Assembly: GCA_004144935.1 (NCBI GenBank)
Contig: SDZP01000018.1
Location: 1 to 20,046, forward strand
From: Caulobacteraceae bacterium
GTDB taxonomy: Bacteria > Pseudomonadota > Alphaproteobacteria > Caulobacterales > Caulobacteraceae
DNA length: 20,046 bases
Direction: 5' to 3'
This document shows, piece after piece, positions 1 through 7,522 of the stretch (positions are counted from its first letter, which is position 1; every line of letters begins with the position of its first letter). Under the pieces are notes generated by a model, which had not been told where the DNA came from, did not search any database, and saw only the letters and a program-made list of their open reading frames with translations. A program made the position numbers and the translations under genes.

Positions 1-628
1 GGGTCTCCTGGGTGGTGAAGGTCTTGGAGACGACGACGACCAGGGTTTCTTCCGGATCCAGCCCCGCCGTGGCGGCGGCGAACTCCGCCCCGTCGATGTT
101 GGCGGCGAAGCGCAGCTGGATGTCGCTGTCCAGCGGCCGCAGCGCCTCCCAGATCAGCCGGGGGCCGAGGTCCGAACCGCCGATTCCAATATGGAGTACG
201 TTTCTGAACCGCCGGCCCGTCGCCCCGCCCGCCATGCCCGAGCGAACTGCCGCCACGAAGTCCTGCATGGCGTCGCGCACATCCTCGACCTCTTCGGAGA
301 CCGGCTTGCCCGCCGCCTTGAAGTCCGCCCCCGCGGCGGCCCGCAGGGCCATGTGCATCGCCGGCCGGCTTTCGGTCCGGTTGACGATCTCGCCGGCGAA
401 CAGGCGGTCCCGCGCCGCCTCGACCCCGGCCGCCTGGGCCAGGGCCACCGCAGCCGTGGCCCCGACCCGGCTCCAGGGTTGTTTGGAAAGATCGAGGGTC
501 AGGCCGGCCGCCTCGAAGCTCAGCCCCTCCAGCCGGTCAGGCTCGTCGTCGAAGAGGGACCGGATGCGCCGCTCCGCATCGGCCTTGGCGGCGGTTTTCA
601 GGGCGGTCCAGGCGGGGGTCTCGGCCAT
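1..628 (-). CDS. pgi: Glucose-6-phosphate isomerase, N-terminal part (cut by window edge)
   Basis: The gene reads leftwards off the start of the window, so only about 209 N-terminal residues are visible of a protein that is normally about 540. Translation gives the phosphosugar-isomerase signature HIGIGGSDLGPRLIWEAL near residues 145-162, then NIDGAEF and VVVVSKTFTTQET. The last is the SKTFTT segment that binds the sugar phosphate. The enzyme interconverts glucose-6-phosphate and fructose-6-phosphate in the cytoplasm. The start is ATG at 628 (MAETPAWTALK); a GGAA lies shortly upstream, but the Shine-Dalgarno is weak. It is divergent from the exported hypothetical at 716. The active-site Glu and the C-terminal signature lie outside the window. 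The family assignment is secure from the visible motifs. Confidence 0.95.
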   Translation of the reverse strand, partial: MAETPAWTALKTAAKADAERRIRSLFDDEPDRLEGLSFEAAGLTLDLSKQPWSRVGATAAVALAQAAGVEAARDRLFAGEIVNRTESRPAMHMALRAAAGADFKAAGKPVSEEVEDVRDAMQDFVAAVRSGMAGGATGRRFRNVLHIGIGGSDLGPRLIWEALRPLDSDIQLRFAANIDGAEFAAATAGLDPEETLVVVVSKTFTTQET

Positions 629-659
629 ATCGGTTCCGGCAAATCTAAACGGCGCATTT

Positions 660-677
660 ACCATGCTGCGGCATGGT
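660..677. promoter_or_regulatory. Inverted repeat between pgi and the divergent hypothetical gene
   Basis: ACCATGC-TGCG-GCATGGT is a perfect 7-bp inverted repeat with a 4-nt centre. It lies in the 87-bp divergent region between the starts at 628 (-) and 716 (+). It could be an operator or a hairpin in either leader. I recognise no regulator from the sequence and cannot place a convincing -10/-35 pair for either gene. Confidence 0.3.
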
Positions 678-715
678 CCAGGTCACCCTAGTAACGCCCC
701 ACAAGAGGGATCGCC

Positions 716-1180
716 ATGTCCTGCGAAGCCGTCGCCGCCGCCTCCCTGCTCTGGCTTGCCTCCTGGAGCGGCGCCGCCGACACCGCGCCGCCCGCCCCGG
801 CGGCAGCCGTCGCTCCCGCCTCTCCGCTGACCAGCGAACCGCTGTTCGCAGACATCATCGCCCGCGCCGGCCGGCTGGGGGCCGAGGTCGACGGCTGGAA
901 GGGCAAGCCCCTGCCGACCGCCGAATTCGCCGCCTTCAAGGGTCAGGTCAGCGAACTGGCCGCCCTCGACATGCGCGGCCATGTGACGCTGAAGGAACGC
1001 GGCACCGACGGCGACCTGAAATGCATCCTGCGCGGCATCAGCGAGGATCTGCCGCTGAAGCTGAAGGCCGTCGAGGATGCCGCCAACCCCTCGGCCCGCG
1101 ACGCCGCCCTGGTCGACCTCAGCCACCTGCTGCGCGACAACGTCGAGGTCATCACCGCCCCGCCCGCGCCGCCGGTCTAG
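716..1180 (+). CDS. Exported hypothetical protein, 154 aa
   Basis: I do not recognise a family. The N-terminus is hydrophobic (AVAAASLLWLASWSGAADTA), consistent with a Sec signal peptide cleaved near residue 21. A Pro/Ala-rich linker follows to about residue 35, then a soluble, mainly helical charged domain. The mature part holds one cysteine (DLKCILRG, near residue 102) and ends in another short Pro-rich stretch, so a periplasmic location is likely. The start is supported by GAGGGA at 705-710, five bases before ATG. The gene diverges from pgi. Its TAG stop overlaps the stop of the convergent redoxin gene in a shared CTAG (1177-1180). The antisense reading frames here are shadows, and this strand has the better start and ribosome binding site. 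Confidence 0.7.
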   Translation: MSCEAVAAASLLWLASWSGAADTAPPAPAAAVAPASPLTSEPLFADIIARAGRLGAEVDGWKGKPLPTAEFAAFKGQVSELAALDMRGHVTLKERGTDGDLKCILRGISEDLPLKLKAVEDAANPSARDAALVDLSHLLRDNVEVITAPPAPPV

Positions 1181-1782
1181 CCGTACTTGATGCCGCAGCC
1201 GTAGGCCGGCGTCAGCGGCGTCGCCACCGGCCGGCCGGCATGGACGTCGGCCAGCGCGGCCGCCACCAGGTTGCGGGCCCGCTTGATGTCATCGACCTTG
1301 CTGGAGGCCATGTCGTCGATGGCGCCCTTGTAGGCCAGGGCCCCGGCCTTATCGATGACGTACATGTGGGGCGTCACCTTCGCCCCAAAGGCCCGGCCCA
1401 TCGACCCGTCTGCGTCGAGCAGCAGGGCCGTCGCGGCCGAGCCGTTCTTCTCCATCCACCTGCGGGCCTTGGCGCCGTCCGACCAGTAGCCGGGCTGGCC
1501 CCTGGCCGAGGAACAGACGCTGAGCCAGACCGCCCCGTCCCGGGTGGCCGAGACCTGCAGCCCCTGCATGTTCCCGTGGTAGTGTTTCTGAGTGTAGGGG
1601 CAGGCCCGGTTCAGCCACTCCAGCACGACGATCCGGCCCCGGAACTCGGCCAGGGTGCGAACCTTGCCGTCGGTGTCCTTCACGGCGAAATCGGCCGCCG
1701 GCATAGCCAGCGCCAGCGAAGGCATGCCCAGCACCGGAAGAGCGAGGCCGGCGGAGAGGATCGAGCGGCGGGTCAGCGTCAT
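1177..1782 (-). CDS. Exported redoxin (AhpC/TSA-thioredoxin fold), 201 aa
   Basis: This is a thioredoxin-fold protein of the redoxin type. Its N-terminus, TRRSILSAGLALPVLGMPSLALA, looks like a twin-arginine or Sec signal peptide with cleavage after LALA (about residue 26). The mature domain opens with the usual DF.VKDTDGKVRTLAEFRG segment. The active site is LEWLNRACPYTQKHYHG with Cys61 followed by Pro, a single-Cys arrangement rather than CxxC, as in peroxiredoxin-like proteins. A cis-Pro loop (KVTPHMYVID) follows, and the C-terminal YGCGIKYG supplies another Cys. The start lies three bases after the dsbD stop, so the two are almost certainly co-transcribed. The natural inference is that DsbD supplies electrons to this periplasmic redoxin. 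The exact substrate (peroxide, protein disulfide or other) cannot be read from the sequence. Confidence 0.85.
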   Translation of the reverse strand: MTLTRRSILSAGLALPVLGMPSLALAMPAADFAVKDTDGKVRTLAEFRGRIVVLEWLNRACPYTQKHYHGNMQGLQVSATRDGAVWLSVCSSARGQPGYWSDGAKARRWMEKNGSAATALLLDADGSMGRAFGAKVTPHMYVIDKAGALAYKGAIDDMASSKVDDIKRARNLVAAALADVHAGRPVATPLTPAYGCGIKYG

Positions 1783-1785
1783 CAG

Positions 1786-3879
1786 TCAGCTCCCTGTCTT
1801 GCCGGCCTTGCGCAAGGCGTCGGCGACCGTGCCCGGGGTCAGCAGTTGCGGCAGGACTTGCGGCTCATCGAGGACGGGGCCGTAGACAAGATAGAGCGGC
1901 ACCCCGGCCCGGCCGTGCTCGGCCAGGGCGGCGGCGATCTCGGGATTGCGGTTGGTCCAGTCGGCTTTCAGGTAGACCGCCCCCGTCGCCGTCATCGCTT
2001 TGGCGACCTCTTCGGTGGACAGGGCGACCTTGTCGTTGACCTGGCAGCTGACGCACCAGGCGGCGGTGAAGTTGACGAACACGACTTTGCCCTCACCCCG
2101 CAGGGCGGCGACCCGTTCGGCCGACCAGGCTTCGGAGGGGAGGTCGGCGGCCGAGGCGGTTTCGCTCGCTGCAGGCTGCGCCGCCGACTGCGGCTGCAGG
2201 GCCAGGGAGATGGCGGCGAGCAGAAGGAGCAGGGCCAAGCCTTGGCGCCAGAGCTTGGGGCCGAGGCCCCAGAGCCACAGGCCGAAGGCTGCAAGGAGGA
2301 GAGCAAACAGGGCCAAGGCCAGGCCAGGCGCATCGGTCTGCTGCGACAGCACCCAGACGAGCCAGGCCGCGGCGCCATACATCGGGAAGGCCAGCACCTT
2401 GCGCAGGGTGTCCATCCAGGCGCCGGGCTTCGGCAGCCGCCGCAGCAGGGCCGGGGCGAAGGCCAGGGCGACGAAGGGCGCCGCGAAGCCGAGGCTCAAG
2501 GCGAGGAACACGGCCAGCACGATCACCGGCGGCTGGCCGAGCGTGAAGCCGAGGGCGCCGGCCATGAAAGGGGCGGTGCAGGGGCTGGCCACGACCACCG
2601 CCAGCACGCCGGTGAAGAAGGCCCCGGCCAGGCCGCCGCGCGCGGCGAGGCCGGAGCCCGCGCCCTGCAGGCTGGTCCCGATCTCGAAGACGCCGGACAT
2701 GTTGAGCGCCACGGCCAGCATCAGCAGGGCCAGCACCCCCACCACCGGCGGCGACTGCAGCTGGAAGCCCCAGCCGACCTGCTGTCCGGCGAGCTGCAGC
2801 GCGATCAGCACCCCCGCCAGCACCAGGAAGGTGACGACGACCCCGGCCCCGTAGGCCAGGCCCTGGCGCCGGGCGGCGCGGGTCTCGTGCGCGTGACCGG
2901 CCAGCGAGGCGGCTTTCATCGACAACACGGGGAAGACACAGGGCATCAGGTTAAGGATCAGACCGCCGAGGAAGGCGGTGAGGGCGGCGATCAGCAGGCC
3001 CGACTTGGGGACCGCGCCGACCGGCCCGGCGGCCGACGGCGGCGGCCCGAGGCCCGCGACGCCGGCCGGAGCGGGCCCGGGCGTTGCGGCGATCTCATAG
3101 GCCTTGCCGCCGACCACCAGCACGCCGTCCATGGCGGCCGGCGGCTTGCCGGCCTCGAAGGCGTAGCCGGGCGCGAGGGTCAGGGTCAGGCCATCGGTGC
3201 CCCGTTCCGCCGTCTGCGGCTTGGCGTGGTCGATGACGGTGGGCAGGAAGGGGAAGAACCAGGCCCCGGTCATGTCGGCGCCCTTCAGCGGCGCGCCGGC
3301 CACGGTCAGGGTCAGGGCGCCGGCGTTCTGGAAGGTAGCGATCAGGCCAGCGGGCTTGGGGGCGGCGGCCAGGGCGGCGGCCACCGTGGCGCCCCAGCGG
3401 GCGTCCGGCGACGGCGTCCCCTCGGCGACGGTCAGGGTGACCGAAACCTTGCCGGTCTCAGGGATACAGATCTTCTCGCAGACCAGGACGTCGACGACGG
3501 CCTCGAGCGTCACCGGACCCGGCTTCGCACTGGCCGGAACCTCGATGGGGACCGGCAGCACGACGGCGTCCGAATAGCCGTAGTTGGTCAGCGGCCCGAA
3601 CGGCAAGGTCCTGGGCGTCGCCCAGACGATGTCGCCGGCCTTCCAGCCGGCCGGCAGGGTCCAGGTGAGCTTGGTCGCCTCGCCGCTGTCGCCGGGATTG
3701 CGCCAGTAGGTGTGCCAGCCGGCGTCGATCTGCTGGCGCAGGGCGACATAGGCCGTCGAGCCGGGCGCGACGCTGGCGTCCTGCGCCACCATCTCGATTT
3801 TCAGATGGCCGGTATCGACCTCGGCCGCCATCACGGGGCTGGCGAACAACAAGGCGAGGACGGCGATCAGCAGGCGCAT
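1786..3879 (-). CDS. dsbD: Thiol:disulfide interchange protein DsbD/ScsB family, 697 aa
   Basis: DsbD carries electrons from cytoplasmic thioredoxin across the inner membrane to periplasmic thiol proteins. All three modules are visible. A signal peptide (MRLLIAVLALLFASPVMAA) is followed by a periplasmic alpha domain with the CEKIC pair (Cys134/Cys138). An eight-helix-type membrane domain (about 292-560) carries the redox cysteines in LNLMPCVFPVLSMKA (Cys314) and VVASPCTAPFMAG (Cys434). A C-terminal thioredoxin domain carries AAWCVSC (Cys609/Cys612). The reading frame stays open upstream to 4098, but that extension lacks signal-peptide character, so I place the start at 3879. The alpha domain is longer than in E. 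coli DsbD, closer to ScsB-type homologues. No Shine-Dalgarno is seen, and a possible -10 lies only a few bases before ATG. The redoxin gene follows three bases after the stop. Confidence 0.93.
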   Translation of the reverse strand: MRLLIAVLALLFASPVMAAEVDTGHLKIEMVAQDASVAPGSTAYVALRQQIDAGWHTYWRNPGDSGEATKLTWTLPAGWKAGDIVWATPRTLPFGPLTNYGYSDAVVLPVPIEVPASAKPGPVTLEAVVDVLVCEKICIPETGKVSVTLTVAEGTPSPDARWGATVAAALAAAPKPAGLIATFQNAGALTLTVAGAPLKGADMTGAWFFPFLPTVIDHAKPQTAERGTDGLTLTLAPGYAFEAGKPPAAMDGVLVVGGKAYEIAATPGPAPAGVAGLGPPPSAAGPVGAVPKSGLLIAALTAFLGGLILNLMPCVFPVLSMKAASLAGHAHETRAARRQGLAYGAGVVVTFLVLAGVLIALQLAGQQVGWGFQLQSPPVVGVLALLMLAVALNMSGVFEIGTSLQGAGSGLAARGGLAGAFFTGVLAVVVASPCTAPFMAGALGFTLGQPPVIVLAVFLALSLGFAAPFVALAFAPALLRRLPKPGAWMDTLRKVLAFPMYGAAAWLVWVLSQQTDAPGLALALFALLLAAFGLWLWGLGPKLWRQGLALLLLLAAISLALQPQSAAQPAASETASAADLPSEAWSAERVAALRGEGKVVFVNFTAAWCVSCQVNDKVALSTEEVAKAMTATGAVYLKADWTNRNPEIAAALAEHGRAGVPLYLVYGPVLDEPQVLPQLLTPGTVADALRKAGKTGS

Positions 3880-3883
3880 GGCG

Positions 3884-3914
3884 ACTATATGGACCGGGCG
3901 GAGAGGTGCGGCAA
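3884..3914 (-). promoter_or_regulatory. Possible promoter for a leaderless dsbD transcript
   Basis: On the minus strand TTGCCG (3914-3909) is followed, after a long 19-bp spacer, by TATAGT (3889-3884), which ends four bases before the dsbD ATG. If this -10 is used, transcription would begin at or next to the A of the start codon. The absence of any GGAG-like site fits. This is inference from position and consensus only; the spacer is longer than ideal. Confidence 0.3.
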
Positions 3915-3973
3915 ATGCCCCTCGACTTCCCCACCGCCAACCCGTCACTCTGGCGCAAAACGGGAGGCTGAAC

Positions 3974-4987
3974 ATGCCGACGAATCGCCAGTGGATCCTC
4001 AAGCGCCGCCCGACCGGCGACATCGCCGCCGGCGACCTCGAGTTTGTCGAGACCCCGACCCGCGCCCTGCAGGACGGCGAGGTCCTGATCCGCAACATCT
4101 ACCTTTCCCTCGACCCCACCAACCGCATCTGGATGAGCGACCAGGACCAGTATCTTCCCCCTGTGGAGATCGGCGACGTCATGCGCGGCGGCACCCTGGG
4201 GGTCATCGAGGAAAGCCGCTCGGACCGCTTCAAGCCGGGCGATATCGTCAACGCCGGCCTGTCTGGCTGGCAGCTCTATTCCATCGCCCACGGCGGCATG
4301 GTCACGCCCGTGCCGCAGATCCCCGGCGTGCCGCTGACGGCCTGGATGAGCGTGCTGGGGGCCACCGGCCTGACCGCCTGGTTCGGGCTGATGGACATCG
4401 GCAAGCCCAAGGAGGGCGACACGGTCGTCGTCTCGGCCGCCGCCGGGGCGGTGGGCTCGATCGTCGGCCAGATCGCCAAGCTCAAGGGCGCCCGCGTCAT
4501 CGGCATCGCCGGCGGTCCGGCCAAATGCGCCTGGCTGAAGGAGATCGGCTTCGACGGAGCCATCGACTATCGCAATGAGGACGTCGGCGAGGCGCTGGAC
4601 CGGTTGGCGCCCGACGGCGTCGACGTCAATTTCGAAAACGTCGGCGGCGAGATCATGGACGCCGTCATCGGCCGCATGAACAACTTCAGCCGCATGCCCC
4701 TGTGCGGCATGATCAGCACCTACAACGCCGAGGGCTCGATCCCTGGCCCGGCCGACTTCGCCCGCGTCCTGATGCGTCGCATCCTGATCAAGGGCTTCAT
4801 TGTCATCGACTACCTGCCCCGGGCCGGCGAGGCGATGGCCGAGCTTGTCCCCTGGGTGGCGTCCGGCCAGCTCAAATGGAAGGCGCATGTGGTCGATGGG
4901 CTGGAAAATGCCGCCGACGCCGTGAAACGGCTTTTCACCGGCGACCATGACGGCAAGCTGCTCGTGCAGATTTCTCCCGAACCCTAA
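3974..4987 (+). CDS. NADP-dependent oxidoreductase, MDR superfamily (CurA / leukotriene-B4 dehydrogenase-like), 337 aa
   Basis: This is a zinc-independent medium-chain dehydrogenase/reductase. The N-terminal GroES-like domain contains the family hallmarks NIYLSLDPTNRIWM (41-54) and GDVMRGGTLGVIEESR. The Rossmann domain has VVVSAAAGAVGSIVGQIAK (151-169), the AxxGxxG-type nucleotide loop, followed by FDGAIDYRNED. The typical DVNFENVGGEIMD segment comes next. Relatives reduce the C=C bond of alpha,beta-unsaturated ketones or aldehydes with NADPH (CurA, prostaglandin reductase). Start 3974 is preferred over an in-frame upstream codon because GGGAGGC (3962-3968) sits before it and the family sequence begins here (NRQWILKRRPTG). 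It heads a tight operon with a MaoC-like gene nine bases downstream and a DUF4287 gene. The specific substrate is not predictable. Confidence 0.92.
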   Translation: MPTNRQWILKRRPTGDIAAGDLEFVETPTRALQDGEVLIRNIYLSLDPTNRIWMSDQDQYLPPVEIGDVMRGGTLGVIEESRSDRFKPGDIVNAGLSGWQLYSIAHGGMVTPVPQIPGVPLTAWMSVLGATGLTAWFGLMDIGKPKEGDTVVVSAAAGAVGSIVGQIAKLKGARVIGIAGGPAKCAWLKEIGFDGAIDYRNEDVGEALDRLAPDGVDVNFENVGGEIMDAVIGRMNNFSRMPLCGMISTYNAEGSIPGPADFARVLMRRILIKGFIVIDYLPRAGEAMAELVPWVASGQLKWKAHVVDGLENAADAVKRLFTGDHDGKLLVQISPEP

Positions 4988-4996
4988 AGAGGCCAG

Positions 4997-5389
4997 ATGC
5001 CCGCATCCTTCGACGACTTCGAGATCGGACAGGTTCATTCGCTGGGCGTCACGGCGGTTAACGCCGAGGCCATCGGCCATTTCATCACCGCCTTCGCCCC
5101 GGGCTGGGACCCGGAGCGCGGGGCGCCGGACGCGATGATCTACGCCATCTGGTCGCGGCTGGAGCTTGAGGCCGGCGACCGCTGGGCCCAGACCAAGCGG
5201 CTGGGGGTCGACGCCATGCGCTGGAGCCGCAATCCCCCGGCCGGAGAGCTGCTGCGCGGGCGGATGACGGTGATGGGCAAGGATCCGGTCGGCGAGGGCA
5301 AGGGCGTCATCATCGCCCAGCACGACCTGCTGGACGAGGCCGGACGGCTGGTGTTCAGCTGCCTGACACGCAGCGTGTTCGCCCGATGA
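4997..5389 (+). CDS. MaoC-like hot-dog fold acyl dehydratase, 130 aa
   Basis: The opening FDDFEIGQVHSLGVTAVNAEAIGHFITAFAP matches the start of MaoC-type (R)-hydratase/acyl-dehydratase domains. The segment SRNPPAGELLRGRMTVMGKDP corresponds to the conserved middle strand of that fold. The length fits a single hot-dog domain. However, the canonical hydratase-2 motif with GDxNPxH is absent: the expected region reads APGWDPERGAPDAMIYAIW. It may therefore act on an unusual substrate, be a thioesterase-like member, or only bind acyl groups. AAAGAGG (4986-4992) overlaps the preceding stop and supplies the ribosome binding site. The TGA stop overlaps the next ATG (ATGA, 5386-5389), implying translational coupling to the DUF4287 gene. 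Confidence 0.75.
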   Translation: MPASFDDFEIGQVHSLGVTAVNAEAIGHFITAFAPGWDPERGAPDAMIYAIWSRLELEAGDRWAQTKRLGVDAMRWSRNPPAGELLRGRMTVMGKDPVGEGKGVIIAQHDLLDEAGRLVFSCLTRSVFAR

Positions 5390-5598
5390 GCGAGACCGTG
5401 AAGGGACCGGCCTCCTACTTCCCCTCCATCGAGAAGACCTACGGCCGCCCGATCGCCGACTGGCAGAAGATCGTGCGCGATGGCTATCCCGCCAAGCACA
5501 TGGAGCTGGTGGCGATCCTCAAGGACCAGCACCAGATGGGCCACGGCCACGCCAACGCGGTGGTCGCCTATACCCTGGCGCAGGACGGGCTGAAGTAG
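5386..5598 (+). CDS. DUF4287 family small protein, 70 aa
   Basis: The protein is cytoplasmic, with no signal peptide or membrane segment. Three short conserved blocks identify the DUF4287 family: SYFPSIEKTYGRPIADWQ, KHMELVAILKDQH and MGHGHANAVVAYTL. The His- and Trp-containing MGHGHAN block is the most conserved feature of the family. Its function is unknown; the fold is expected to be a small helical bundle. It is the third gene of the oxidoreductase/MaoC-like operon and starts inside the stop of the previous gene (ATGA overlap). That implies co-translation and perhaps a role with those enzymes. A strong bidirectional hairpin terminator follows. Confidence 0.85.
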   Translation: MSETVKGPASYFPSIEKTYGRPIADWQKIVRDGYPAKHMELVAILKDQHQMGHGHANAVVAYTLAQDGLK

Positions 5599-5605
5599 GG
5601 CGCCC

Positions 5606-5636
5606 AAAGAAAAAGGGCCGGTCTCGCGACCGGCCC
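5606..5636. terminator. Bidirectional terminator between convergent DUF4287 and SapC genes
   Basis: A perfect 9-bp stem GGGCCGGTC/GACCGGCCC (5615-5623 and 5628-5636) closes a TCGC loop. The A-rich run AAAGAAAAA at 5606-5614 becomes a U-tract on the minus strand, so it is best suited to end the SapC transcript. On the plus strand only CCTTCC follows, so termination of the oxidoreductase operon may be weaker. Confidence 0.85.
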
Positions 5637-5661
5637 CTTCCGTAGCATCAGGTCAGATCGC

Positions 5662-6459
5662 TCAGGCGTTGCCGGCCGAGGTCTTCTGGGCCTTCTCCGA
5701 AGCGATGGCCACCAGGCGGTCCCAGCCGGCGAGGCTGGTCAGGTGGTTGTAGATCCGCTCCAGCGCGCCGTTGTCACGCAGTTCGGCCAGCTTCTCGGGC
5801 GACAGGCCGCCCAGCTTCTCTTCCGAGACGGCGAAGTATTCGGCGATGACCACCGTCGGTCCCTGCGTGCCGTCCGGGTTGGTCGGGGTGAAGGTGGCCT
5901 GCTTGGTTTCCAGCAGGTCCAGTTCCTTGATCAGGTTGACGAAGTTCTCGGTGCGGCGGCGCTCGCCCTCGAAGTCCTCGCAGAACTTGACGGCGTTCTG
6001 GGTGTAGGCGCTGGGCTCGCCGGCCTCGTCGAACAGCGGCACGTCGCCGCCGGTTTCGTCGAACATGGCCGCGCCGCGCTCGATGCAGACGATCATGCGC
6101 TGCTGCGCTTCATCCTGGGCCAGGACGAAGGGGTAACGGCGGATGTAGGCCGGCACATAGACGCCGTTGGTGAACACGCCGGTGGCGTCGACGAACAGGT
6201 TGTCGCCCGGGTTGATGCCCAGCACGGCCAGCGGCTGGCGCTGGTCGCCGGCGAAGATGATGGGGAAGCAGAGGGCCGCGAACTGGAATTCGGCGACGGT
6301 CAGCGGCACGACATGGCCCTGAGCGGCGAAGGCGAACGGGCCCGGCAGCTGCTTGACGCCCATCTTGCCGTGCATTTCTTTGCTGAGCGGTTCAGGCGAG
6401 TTGTAGAACAGGACGTTGCCGGCAACCGGGCTGACGGACGTGACAGTGGACGTTTCCAT
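5662..6459 (-). CDS. SapC family protein, 265 aa
   Basis: The protein is assigned to the SapC family (named from Campylobacter S-layer loci) from its overall pattern. The diagnostic stretches are LFYNSPEPLSKEMHGKMG near the N-terminus, VPLTVAEFQFAALCFPIIF, INPGDNLFVD, GVYVPAYIRRYPFVLA, CIERGAAMFDETGG and an acidic-aromatic C-terminal half. There is no signal peptide or transmembrane helix. In alphaproteobacteria, SapC genes often sit beside TonB-dependent receptors, and the biochemical role is unknown. Here it stands alone, with a ZnuD-like receptor about 3 kb away. The start at 6459 has only a weak AGAG upstream. The gene diverges from the MaoC hydratase at 6634 across 174 bp. In that gap I see a 9-bp inverted repeat (6476-6484 and 6545-6553) but no convincing operator. 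Confidence 0.85.
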   Translation of the reverse strand: METSTVTSVSPVAGNVLFYNSPEPLSKEMHGKMGVKQLPGPFAFAAQGHVVPLTVAEFQFAALCFPIIFAGDQRQPLAVLGINPGDNLFVDATGVFTNGVYVPAYIRRYPFVLAQDEAQQRMIVCIERGAAMFDETGGDVPLFDEAGEPSAYTQNAVKFCEDFEGERRRTENFVNLIKELDLLETKQATFTPTNPDGTQGPTVVIAEYFAVSEEKLGGLSPEKLAELRDNGALERIYNHLTSLAGWDRLVAIASEKAQKTSAGNA

Positions 6460-6633
6460 TAGGGACTCTGGCTAGCGGGCGGCTCGTTGGCCGGGAAGGA
6501 TTGGAGCGGCGCTTCTATCCGATTGAGCGGAACCGGGCAATCTCAGCCGCCCGTCAGGCGATCTTTGGACCCTGCGGCCTCTTGCCCACCCCGGCGTCAA
6601 CAGGCCTAGAGTAGCGAAAAGAGGGAGACGTCC

Positions 6634-7482
6634 ATGCCGATCCGTTATCCGGAAATCCTGTCGCTGACCAGCGAGCCGGCCCCCTACAGCTGGGGCGACC
6701 GCGAGACCATGCTGTACGCCCTGGGCATCGGCCTGGGCGGCGACCCGATGAACGAGACCGAGCTGCCCTTCGTCTACGAGAGCGGACTGAAGGCGGTGCC
6801 GACCATGGCCACGGTGGTGGCCTGGGGCGCGGGACCGGCGATCGGCTCGATGATCAACTTCCTGATGGTCGTGCACGGCGAGCAGAAGTGCGAGTTCCAC
6901 ATCCCCTTCCCCACCGAGGCCGAGATCACCGCCGAGGGCCGGGTCATCGGGGCCTATGACAAGGGCGACAAGGGCGCCGTTATCTACAACGAGACCGTCC
7001 TCAAGAACGCCAAAACCGGCGAGAAGATCGCCACCCTGACCGGCTCGACCTTCGCCCGCGGCGACGGCAATTTCGGCGGCCCCTCGGACGGCGCGCCCGA
7101 GCCGCACGAGGTGCCTTCGCGGGCGCCCGACAGGACCGTCGAGATCGCCACCAGCCCGAACCAGGCGCTGATCTACCGCCTGTCCGGCGACCGCAACCCG
7201 CTGCATTCGGATCCCAAGGTCGCCAAGATGGCGGGCTTTCCCCGGCCCATCCTGCATGGCCTCTGCACCTACGGCATCACCTGCCGGGCGGTGCTGCAGG
7301 AATACGCCGACTTCGATCCGGCGAAGATCAGGAGCCACCAGGTGCGCTTCTCCTCGCCGGTCTTCCCCGGAGAAACCATCGCCGTCGACCTGTGGAAGGA
7401 CGGCGACGTGGTCAGCTTCGAGGCCCGGGTGAAGGAGCGCGGGGTGACGGTGATCCGCAACGGCAAGACCGTGCTGGGCTAA
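6634..7482 (+). CDS. MaoC family (R)-specific enoyl-CoA hydratase (hydratase 2), 282 aa
   Basis: This is a double hot-dog hydratase resembling the hydratase domain of peroxisomal multifunctional enzyme 2. The C-terminal half contains the catalytic hydratase-2 motif YRLSGDRNPLHSDP (181-194, with Asp186, Asn188 and His191), followed by GFPRPILHGLCTYG. The N-terminal half (YALGIGLGG, FVYESGLKAVPTMATVV) is the degenerate substrate-binding hot-dog. The length matches this two-domain family. The reaction adds water across trans-2-enoyl-CoA to give (3R)-hydroxyacyl-CoA, used in fatty-acid, branched-chain or sterol side-chain breakdown. GAGGGA (6621-6626) precedes the ATG. The gene is monocistronic, with a REP-like hairpin after its stop. 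The actual acyl substrate is not evident. Confidence 0.93.
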   Translation: MPIRYPEILSLTSEPAPYSWGDRETMLYALGIGLGGDPMNETELPFVYESGLKAVPTMATVVAWGAGPAIGSMINFLMVVHGEQKCEFHIPFPTEAEITAEGRVIGAYDKGDKGAVIYNETVLKNAKTGEKIATLTGSTFARGDGNFGGPSDGAPEPHEVPSRAPDRTVEIATSPNQALIYRLSGDRNPLHSDPKVAKMAGFPRPILHGLCTYGITCRAVLQEYADFDPAKIRSHQVRFSSPVFPGETIAVDLWKDGDVVSFEARVKERGVTVIRNGKTVLG

Positions 7483-7522
7483 GGTTTGGCGCTAATCCCA
7501 CACCGCGCCCGCCTCCAAATTT

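Noticed and set aside
673..4578. A 1301-codon open frame on the plus strand
   Set aside because: It runs antisense to dsbD and the redoxin and out of frame across the hypothetical and oxidoreductase genes. Its translation is low-complexity Arg/Gly/Gln/Ala with no domain. This is a known artefact of very GC-rich DNA with few stop codons.
3458..5323. A 621-codon minus-strand frame crossing dsbD and the oxidoreductase operon
   Set aside because: It overlaps two well-supported genes in other frames and shows no recognisable motif; it is a shadow frame.
6476..6553. 9-bp inverted repeat (CGGGCGGCT/AGCCGCCCG) spaced by 60 bp upstream of sapC, considered as a structured leader or riboswitch
   Set aside because: GC-rich 9-mers pairing over 60 bases are likely by chance here, and I see no conserved riboswitch core.
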